DNA from: Pachypanchax playfairii
Taxonomy: Eukaryota > Chordata > Actinopteri > Cyprinodontiformes > Aplocheilidae
DNA: 64,000 bases
Direction of reading: 5' to 3'
NCBI GenBank assembly: GCA_006937955.1
Contig: SSNP01000082.1
Location: 363,234-427,233 of the forward strand
Shown here in pieces: positions 60,101 to 64,000 of this stretch. How positions within the stretch are numbered: the first letter of the stretch is position 1; each line of letters starts with the position of its first letter. The position numbers and the translations under genes were made by a program. The notes beneath the pieces are model-generated. The model saw nothing but the letters and a program-made list of their open reading frames with translations. It had not been told where the DNA came from and searched no databases.

Positions 60101-60741
60101 CTGTGTCCTCTCCCTCAAATTCGCCTACTGTGGTGCGTATAAATCAACTCTAATCAGGACGTTGTCTTTGTAGCTGCTATATATAATAAATAGGCTGTTT
60201 TTTCTATTGTTCCTCAGTTCAAAGTAACCTGATGGTCTGGGTGTTTTCTATGCAGGTAAATGGTTCGTAAGCACTGGGAAGGACAATCTGTTAAACGCTT
60301 GGAGGACTCCTTATGGCGCCAGCATATTCCAGGTATGCAGATCGATACACTCTGTCTGCAGCCAGGCAAAGCATGCACAGTCTTCTCTGAGAGGAAGGAC
60401 GCAGTGACTGCCGTCTCGCAGGACTCTCCTATCAGTGAAAACTGAAACTCAATTATTGACCTGACAAAGAAGTCTTTTTGAGGGCTGTCAGACCAAAAAA
60501 AAAAAACTTAATGTCACTGCAATCTAATCTTCCTCTGTAATCAGCTAATCTTCCTCACTTAGCTTTAAATGGACTTAAGTGTTTTAACTGCCTCCGAGAC
60601 TAAAGTGTTTTTTATCTTCTTTTCTCTAAACAGTCCAAGGAGTCGTCATCTGTTCTGAGCTGTGACATCTCAACGGATGACAAGTACATTGTAACGGGCT
60701 CTGGAGACAAGAAGGCCACTGTATATGAAGTGATCTATTAG
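45282..60741 (+). CDS. tle3: TLE3 / Groucho-family transcriptional co-repressor, full gene (20 coding exons)
   Basis: TLE3 is a nuclear co-repressor without DNA-binding activity of its own. It is recruited by Hes/Her, Runx, TCF/LEF, Six and homeodomain factors and silences Notch and Wnt targets through histone deacetylases. Joining 20 exons at GT/AG sites gives 758 codons plus stop. The parts are the Q tetramerisation domain (about 1-125), GP region (about 126-195), CcN region (about 196-253) with KKRK at 223-226 and an acidic SDGEKSDD stretch, Ser/Pro-rich region (about 254-432), and WD40 propeller (about 450-758) with WD dipeptides at 498, 545, 589 and 631. Y520 and R522 correspond, as I recall, to TLE1 Y532 and R534 of the WRPW/eh1 peptide pocket. 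TLE3 is preferred over TLE1/2/4 by [43 protein letters not shown] and HHEMNG. Human TLE3 has about 772 residues. The start codon has A at -3. Confidence 0.97.
45306..45807 (+). other. Intron 1 of tle3
   Basis: 502 bp, non-coding, donor gtaaga and acceptor tcaccag. No repeat or RNA gene recognised. Confidence 0.9.
45808..45908 (+). CDS. tle3: tle3 coding exon 2 (Q domain)
   Basis: 101 nt, from [12 protein letters not shown] to FLQAQYH plus two bases of a serine codon. It is the start of the glutamine-rich coiled-coil tetramerisation domain. Acceptor tcaccag, donor gtaatt. Confidence 0.96.
46080..46143 (+). CDS. tle3: tle3 coding exon 3 (Q domain)
   Basis: 64 nt: completes the serine codon and encodes [20 protein letters not shown] followed by M. 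It contributes a coiled-coil helix. Acceptor tttttag, donor gtaaga. Confidence 0.96.
46144..47479 (+). other. Intron 3 of tle3
   Basis: 1336 bp. Contains a T run at about 46580-46600. The rest is non-coding, with no recognised repeat. Confidence 0.85.
47480..47524 (+). CDS. tle3: tle3 coding exon 4 (Q domain)
   Basis: 45 nt, 15 codons, [15 protein letters not shown], phase 0 at both ends. The block is virtually invariant across Groucho/TLE proteins. Acceptor ttccag, donor gtacgt. Confidence 0.97.
48105..48135. repeat. (AG)n microsatellite
   Basis: Uninterrupted AG dinucleotide run of about 31 bases within intron 4. Confidence 0.95.
49560..50560. other. Candidate conserved non-coding block in tle3 intron 4
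   Basis: About 1 kb without repeats, with an octamer at 49744-49751 (ATTTGCAT), homeodomain-type cores (ttgcattaatactcgg, gcttagtagctaatcg) and stretches such as ttcagctgatatttcatctg. The resemblance is to vertebrate intronic enhancers. An open frame of 163 codons runs through part of it but has no recognisable domain. Confidence 0.4.
50826..50839. promoter_or_regulatory. RFX X-box-like palindrome in intron 4
   Basis: GTTGCCATGGCAGT matches the RFX X-box GTTGCCATGGCAAC at 12 of 14 positions. Confidence 0.35.
51465..51527 (+). CDS. tle3: tle3 coding exon 5 (Q domain)
   Basis: 63 nt, 21 codons, [20 protein letters not shown] then E. The ILAQIMPF wording matches TLE3 rather than TLE1 (ICAQVIPF). 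A long T tract and ccccag form the acceptor, donor gtaagt. Confidence 0.97.
51710..51784 (+). CDS. tle3: tle3 coding exon 6 (end of Q domain), short form
   Basis: 75 nt, 25 codons, from [15 protein letters not shown] to TELNAIIG. Acceptor gcacag, donor gtacgt at 51785. A second in-frame donor, gtgtgt, lies 30 nt downstream (see next entry). Confidence 0.96.
51785..51814 (+). CDS. tle3: tle3 exon 6 alternative extension
   Basis: If the downstream donor gtgtgt at 51815 is used, exon 6 gains 30 nt encoding [10 protein letters not shown] in frame before exon 7. I recall, without being able to check, that mammalian TLE genes have isoforms with exactly this insert between NAIIG and QQQLQAQ. An open in-frame extension ending at a usable donor supports retention here. 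Confidence 0.7.
51815..54708 (+). other. Remainder of intron 6 of tle3
   Basis: About 2.9 kb. Contains the candidate 30-nt micro-exon at 53193-53222. No transposon recognised. Confidence 0.8.
53193..53222 (+). CDS. tle3: Candidate tle3 cassette micro-exon ([10 protein letters not shown])
   Basis: A pyrimidine-rich acceptor (ctctgtcctccttttcag) is followed by 30 nt that read [10 protein letters not shown] in phase 0, then by donor gtcagt. Both flanking introns are phase 0, so inclusion would add ten residues between the Q domain and exon 7 without changing frame. Its QQQ start mimics exon 7. I do not recall this peptide from known TLE proteins. It could be a real tissue-specific exon or a chance arrangement. 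Confidence 0.45.
54709..54913 (+). CDS. tle3: tle3 coding exon 7 (GP region)
   Basis: 205 nt: from [20 protein letters not shown] through [20 protein letters not shown] to [13 protein letters not shown] plus one base. This is the Gly/Pro-rich region involved in deacetylase contact. Acceptor acttgcag, followed by a cagcagcag run that creates tandem acceptors. Donor gtgagg. Confidence 0.96.
54914..55585 (+). other. Intron 7 of tle3
   Basis: 672 bp of non-coding DNA with no recognised repeat. Confidence 0.75.
55586..55593 (+). CDS. tle3: tle3 coding exon 8 (8-nt micro-exon)
   Basis: Exon 7 ends in phase 1 and exon 9 begins in phase 0, so an exon of length 2 modulo 3 is required between them. 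The only good candidate I found is aaaacacg between acceptor gatgcag and donor gtgagt, which completes a Glu codon and adds Asn-Thr (H-R-E-N-T-N-N-S). Human TLE3 has a longer ERESSA at this place, as I recall, so this fish exon would be 9 nt shorter. It is plausible because the donor is strong and no other AG lies in the preceding pyrimidine-rich 75 bases. Confidence 0.55.
55594..57015 (+). other. Intron 8 of tle3
   Basis: 1422 bp. A long antisense open frame (56212-56727) crosses it but has no recognisable content. No repeats recognised. Confidence 0.75.
57016..57138 (+). CDS. tle3: tle3 coding exon 9 (CcN region, nuclear signal)
   Basis: 123 nt, 41 codons, from [11 protein letters not shown] to KDSMSRY. 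KKRK at residues 223-226 is the basic nuclear localisation signal, and SPSES upstream offers a proline-directed (cdc2-type) phosphorylation site. Acceptor tttgcag, donor gtaagt. Confidence 0.95.
57356..57406 (+). CDS. tle3: tle3 coding exon 10 (CcN acidic CK2 site)
   Basis: 51 nt, 17 codons, [17 protein letters not shown], phase 0. It corresponds to [17 protein letters not shown] in mammalian TLE3; Ser followed by acidic residues is the CK2 target in Groucho proteins. Acceptor ttcacag, donor gtgagc. Confidence 0.96.
57521..57673 (+). CDS. tle3: tle3 coding exon 11 (SP region)
   Basis: 153 nt, 51 codons, from [17 protein letters not shown] to SSKAKELSH. Ser/Pro-rich with several SP/TP sites. 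Acceptor aattatcag, donor gtaaga. Confidence 0.96.
57674..58136 (+). other. Intron 11 of tle3
   Basis: 463 bp, non-coding, nothing recognised. Confidence 0.85.
58137..58269 (+). CDS. tle3: tle3 coding exon 12 (SP region)
   Basis: 133 nt, from [20 protein letters not shown] to KPPGMEAL plus one base. The donor is gttggt at 58270, a weak site chosen because it alone keeps frame with exon 13 (giving [12 protein letters not shown], compare human MDPIGIMASALRTP). The stronger-looking gtacca four bases on would shift frame. Confidence 0.88.
58383..58558 (+). CDS. tle3: tle3 coding exon 13 (SP region)
   Basis: 176 nt, encoding [20 protein letters not shown], then [18 protein letters not shown] and [14 protein letters not shown]. 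Contains the poly-alanine patch typical of TLE proteins, shorter here than in mammals. Acceptor tctgtag, donor gtaaca. Confidence 0.94.
58683..58756 (+). CDS. tle3: tle3 coding exon 14 (SP region end)
   Basis: 74 nt, [20 protein letters not shown] then SGGKP. Lacks the SFGAV segment that precedes GFDP in some human TLE3 forms. Acceptor tcttctag, donor gtaagt. Confidence 0.94.
58844..59093 (+). CDS. tle3: tle3 coding exon 15 (WD40 propeller start)
   Basis: 250 nt, from [20 protein letters not shown] through [17 protein letters not shown] to [12 protein letters not shown] and LDCL. First blade of the seven-bladed propeller, with WD at residues 498-499. Acceptor tcggcag, donor gtaagg. Confidence 0.97.
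59382..59629 (+). CDS. tle3: tle3 coding exon 16 (WD40)
   Basis: 248 nt, from [18 protein letters not shown] to [11 protein letters not shown] plus two bases. Holds two WD motifs (545-546, 589-590) and residues Y520 and R522 of the peptide-binding face. The donor gttggg at 59630 is weak but is the one that joins to exon 17 in frame (R-Q-F-Q-G-H). Confidence 0.96.
59742..59889 (+). CDS. tle3: tle3 coding exon 17 (WD40)
   Basis: 148 nt, from [20 protein letters not shown] to [14 protein letters not shown] with WD at 631-632. Acceptor gattgcag, donor gtacaa. Intron 17 downstream is only 92 bp. Confidence 0.97.
59982..60132 (+). CDS. tle3: tle3 coding exon 18 (WD40)
   Basis: 151 nt, [20 protein letters not shown], then [19 protein letters not shown] and LKFAYC plus one base. 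HHSKPD matches TLE3 (HHTKPD) rather than TLE1 (HVNKPD). Acceptor catcttcag, donor gtgcgt. Confidence 0.97.
60256..60332 (+). CDS. tle3: tle3 coding exon 19 (WD40)
   Basis: 77 nt, completing a Gly codon and encoding [20 protein letters not shown] followed by ASIFQ. Acceptor atgcag, donor gtatgc. Confidence 0.97.
60333..60633 (+). other. Intron 19 of tle3
   Basis: 301 bp, non-coding, includes an 11-A run near 60497. Confidence 0.9.
60634..60741 (+). CDS. tle3: tle3 coding exon 20 (WD40 end, stop)
   Basis: 108 nt including TAG at 60739-60741. Encodes [20 protein letters not shown] then [15 protein letters not shown], the invariant Groucho C-terminus. Acceptor ctaaacag. Confidence 0.97.
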   Translation, partial: SKESSSVLSCDISTDDKYIVTGSGDKKATVYEVIY

Positions 60742-60784
60742 AACCCGAACTGCTTTGGAGGGGAGCACGGTGATGCTCAGGAAC

Positions 60785-60790
60785 AATAAA
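60785..60790 (+). terminator. Early AATAAA, possible proximal poly(A) signal
   Basis: AATAAA 44 nt after the stop codon, followed by pyrimidine-rich sequence (ctctttctcc). Use would leave a very short 3' UTR; there is no strong GU-rich element, so it may be unused. Confidence 0.3.
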
Positions 60791-61016
60791 CTCTTTCTCC
60801 ATCCATCTTCCCTCACACAGAAGGCATGGATTCTGTCTGCAGCCCTTTGATGGAGGGCAGGAAGTTTGGCAGTGCCAGACTCAAATGGATGAGCCATGGA
60901 TTTAGTGTCATTCACCTCCGCCCTCCCTCATTAATACAACACTTGTACAGCAAGTGCAGTTTCCAAAGGCACTAAGAAAAAAAATGTTGCTGTTTTTTTT
61001 GTTTGTGGGATATTTC

Positions 61017-61043
61017 TTTTTTTTTTTTTTTTTTTTTTTTTTT
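61017..61043. repeat. Poly-T run in the tle3 3' UTR
   Basis: Twenty-seven consecutive T, preceded by tatttc; likely length-polymorphic and error-prone in assembly. Confidence 0.95.
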
Positions 61044-61675
61044 CGTGTTTGTTGTCAAGAACAACCTTTTCGGTAATCCAATTTGGATTTTTTTTTTCCC
61101 GACAACAGCTTTTTTTTTTTTGTGGAGGTATAAAAGCGATGTTCGTCCCATGGATTTTAGCAGTAGAGAACTCTGGAAATGCCCTTTTTTCAGACTGGAA
61201 GAAGGAGAAATTCATTGTTTCCAGTAAATTGGCCTCTTGGCCCTGCTCAAAGAAGATCTGTCACTGAACACTGGCTGCTTTCAATAATCAAAACGGATAA
61301 ATAACAACTGTTGGATTGATGGTTTTCTTTAAAAAAAACAACAAATTTGGGGATACGCCCCCAGTCTGTCGACTAAAATATTGTAAGAAAAAGTCCACTC
61401 AAAGTCTTCGGTCTGTACAAGTTAATCATTGCCTTTCTTGTTTTGACAGCCTGTGACTGATATGCAAGACTTTAATTGATTACATATATACATGGCAAGC
61501 GAAGCCATTACCACATCTGGTATTCTGGGTAACATGTTTGCTTCTTCAGTATTTTATAATGTTCCACCTCAGTCCTCTCTTACAGAAATCAGTCTCTCTG
61601 CATAAACACAAGCTAACTGTGTAGCATACACGTCATCAGCCATAAGGATTGTACAGTAGGCAGTTGTTGATAATC

Positions 61676-61681
61676 AATAAA
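61676..61681 (+). terminator. Distal AATAAA poly(A) signal of tle3
   Basis: AATAAA in atcaataaactgttttt, followed within about 50 bases by a U/GU-rich element (ctattgtgcttttg). It is the best candidate for the gene's main 3' end. Confidence 0.6.
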
Positions 61682-61700
61682 CTGTTTTTATATAAAACAA

Positions 61701-64000
61701 ATAATAATCTTGACTTGATTTCTATTGTGCTTTTGCGCTCCTGCAGATTTTAAGGGACGGTTTAAGCTTTGAAACGATTACATTTCATGGTGAATGATAC
61801 GGCTAAACCAGAGATTACTGATTGATTGTAGAACAGTAGAAAACTTTTACTTTGTGCTAAAATAAGGCTGCAGTTTAACTCAGTTACTAAATGTCAGCCT
61901 TTCAGTAAAGCAGCACATTAGTGATAGAAATATATTGCATACACTGACATGCTGATGGTCTCTTGGCTCGGCTTCTTCTCACTGGAAACCACAAATATGT
62001 CCTCAAAAGTCCCCGTTTTCTTGTGTGTTGTTACTGTAGCAGAGGGTTCTCCCACACTCGAGTCTGCTTTTTACAGTACACACAATATTATCCACAGGCT
62101 CTCCTTTGACAGTGAATGGAAGTGCATCAGCAAATGGCTGTAAAAGCATCCAGGGCTGACAACTGTCTCAGGAGGACTGCAGACATAAGCGGAAGACATA
62201 TTTTGGGTGCTGTTAGAGAGGCTGCTATGGACTTCTTGGCTTAGCTGGATCTCAGAAAATCACTGAGCTCACATTAATATTTGAGGGATGAACTTGGTAC
62301 AGCTTTCAAAGTCACAGTGGTCCCTGTCAGCTTCAATCCTTTAAGTTTGGCTGGTGGTACGATGACATCACACTGTGTAATACAATAAGGCAGGAGTTTT
62401 TATGCAGTGCCACTTCAGAGAAATGACGCAAACACAGCTCTTGAGTCCTGCTGAGTGGTCTTTTGGTAGCTGAACTCTTTCAGACTGGATGAGGTGAATG
62501 GACCCGTCTATCCACTCCAGACCAGAGCCCTTCCAGAACACAGTGCTTAAAGCAGTGAGCCCTTCACCAGGCCGTCTCTCCAGAGTTGTTGTTGTTATAT
62601 TATAAAAGCAGAGGCCGGATGCTTTCAGCATGGAGCCAGCCACCACGTCCTGCTCTCACGGGCTCATTTGTTAAAAGCCGTTGTCTTTCTTTTCCCACAT
62701 CGGTGAAGTGTGTAGTTCCTGTGCGCATTTAGAGCTTAAGCTCCCTGCTCAAGTACAATTTTCTTCCTCTTCTTAATCAAACATTGGAATATCTGCAGAT
62801 GAAAGGTTTCTACCTCTCAGGGCCTAACGGCGGACACCGAGGGGGTCATTGTCTTGGCTTCCGCTGATCTACGTCTCAATAGGAGGCTTTCAGCAGGTTC
62901 TTATGCAAAAGCCCGTGCTGCTCTAGACTATTTAGAGACACAACAGCAGAATAGGAAACTAGAGTGGTTTAAGTGCTTCACAGAAGCTCAACACACAAGA
63001 GCATGTTCCAGTCCTCTACACTGCTTCAATTATTAGTGATAAATATGAAGTCCAGATTCAAAATTAAAATGAACAATGAATGTTTCTCACTCTGATTTCC
63101 ACCTATCTGCCACACAGGAAGTGCAGATGTATTGTTTTCCTTTTAAAGCAGTGAGGTACTGGCACCTTACTGAATCGGACTCCTCTAATCACCTGAGTAT
63201 TGCTGGTCCCAGGTTTATCTGTTATGGATGTGAAAGCCCCCGGTGTCTGGTGATTACAGCATTTGATCTGGGTAATAATGTCTTCACTGCTGCCCTGCCT
63301 ATAGGGCCCAAAGGCAGCACAGCTCTAATCCACAGTGCATTCTAGTGGAATCGCATTACACAAAGACCACCGGGGTTCTCTTCTGGTGGGGGGTGGGGGT
63401 TCTAAAGGAGGAGGTTACCATGGAAACAAGCTTCCTCCGCTTTCTCTTTTATGCCGACATACACACATAATACAAGCACACTCACTCCTGGGACAGATAA
63501 GCGAAAGACAGGTTCTATGTTTACTTTCCATGGACCCTCCAATCCCAGAGCAGGCTGAGTCCTGATAACACAAAGCCTGTACAGTCACCGACCACCGACA
63601 GCAGATAAGCACTCCAGCAGAGCAGAGCAGTCGTCGCCCTCCAACCAGGATGAACAAACCTGGGAGACCCGGATTCATTTGGATTAGGGTGGATTGCTGC
63701 TGCTGCTTTTCCTGCCGCTGCTGTGATCAGACTGCTGATGTTCAAGGGACTTTCTACATGAGAACTTGATGTTGCTCTCTACCCTCTGGAGAGTTTAGTT
63801 AAAGGACATGGCCACACTGCTGGACGGGATGCTATTTTAGATATCGAGGTCAAGGGGCTGTCAGCACTGGATGGGTTTGTGTCACTGCAGTTAAATGGCC
63901 ATAAAACCTGAACAAAAAAAAAGTCCTTCTGCAGTATGTCTGGTGTCGTTTCACCTTTTACTCATATCTACTCGAATCTATTGAAGAAAAAGGCTGGAAA
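61701..64000. other. Intergenic downstream of tle3
   Basis: No exon of a neighbouring gene recognised. The stretch at 63110-63350 is repeat-free and may be regulatory. An X-box-like motif lies at 63414-63427. The short open frames on both strands have no known content. Confidence 0.5.
63414..63427. promoter_or_regulatory. RFX X-box-like palindrome downstream of tle3
   Basis: GTTACCATGGAAAC, close to the RFX-family X-box consensus (GTNRCC..RGYAAC) with one mismatch in the right half. Sits in GC-richer DNA. Confidence 0.4.

Larger units (their letters stand above)
60742..61700 (+). other. tle3: tle3 3' UTR
   Basis: About 950 nt from the stop to just past the poly(A) signal at 61676. Contains a 27-T run at 61017-61043 and shorter T runs near 61090 and 61111, a likely site of length variation. 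The 3' limit is inferred from the signal only. Confidence 0.7.

Noticed and set aside
1..64000. A novel multi-gene system such as a biosynthetic or defence cluster
   Set aside because: Only one gene is supportable, and it belongs to a well-known family; the remainder is intergenic, intronic or repeat DNA.

Overview
The window looks like genomic DNA from a ray-finned fish (teleost). It holds one complete protein-coding gene, a tle3 orthologue (Groucho/TLE transcriptional co-repressor), on the plus strand. It is spread over 20 coding exons from 45282 to 60741. The teleost reading rests on the 15.5-kb gene with introns as short as 87-92 bp, on several dispersed repeats typical of fish (a Tc1-like transposon remnant, tRNA-derived SINE pieces, hAT-like and TTAA-flanked MITEs), and on moderate GC content. 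I cannot tell from sequence alone whether this is the tle3a or tle3b duplicate, or which species it is.

Layout. Positions 1-43200 are a gene desert with no exon I can defend. They contain a LINE/SINE tail at the left edge, a broken Tc1-like element abutted by a SINE-like repeat (2221-3155), a hAT-like MITE with a near-perfect 8-bp duplication (6760-7099), a minus-strand SINE head (10838-10905), a TTAA-flanked MITE (25438-26000), a GGGTCGGTAC-ended MITE (27662-28196), a degenerate hAT-like element interrupted by a SINE tail (32067-32706) and a palindromic MITE (38701-38915). Between them lie long repeat-free tracts rich in homeodomain-core and octamer-like motifs, which look like candidate conserved non-coding (enhancer) blocks. 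One 10-N assembly gap lies at 18817-18826. Positions 43241-45281 form a CpG-richer promoter and 5' UTR region with three palindromic CACGTG E-boxes, four CCAAT/ATTGG boxes and short upstream ORFs.

The tle3 coding exons join in frame to 758 codons plus stop. In order they encode the Q tetramerisation domain (exons 1-6), GP region (exon 7), CcN region with a KKRK nuclear signal and acidic CK2-type site (exons 8-10), Ser/Pro-rich region (exons 11-14) and the seven-bladed WD40 propeller (exons 15-20). Two sites could enlarge the Q/GP junction by 10 codons each: an alternative donor after exon 6 ([10 protein letters not shown]) and a 30-nt candidate micro-exon in intron 6 ([10 protein letters not shown]). 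Exon 8 appears to be only 8 nt long. The 3' UTR runs to a poly(A) signal at 61676. The rest, to 64000, is non-coding as far as I can see.

I found no undescribed multi-gene system. The most interesting signals are the candidate micro-exons and alternative splice sites of tle3, the promoter E-box/CCAAT cluster, and the enhancer-like blocks in the desert and in intron 4.
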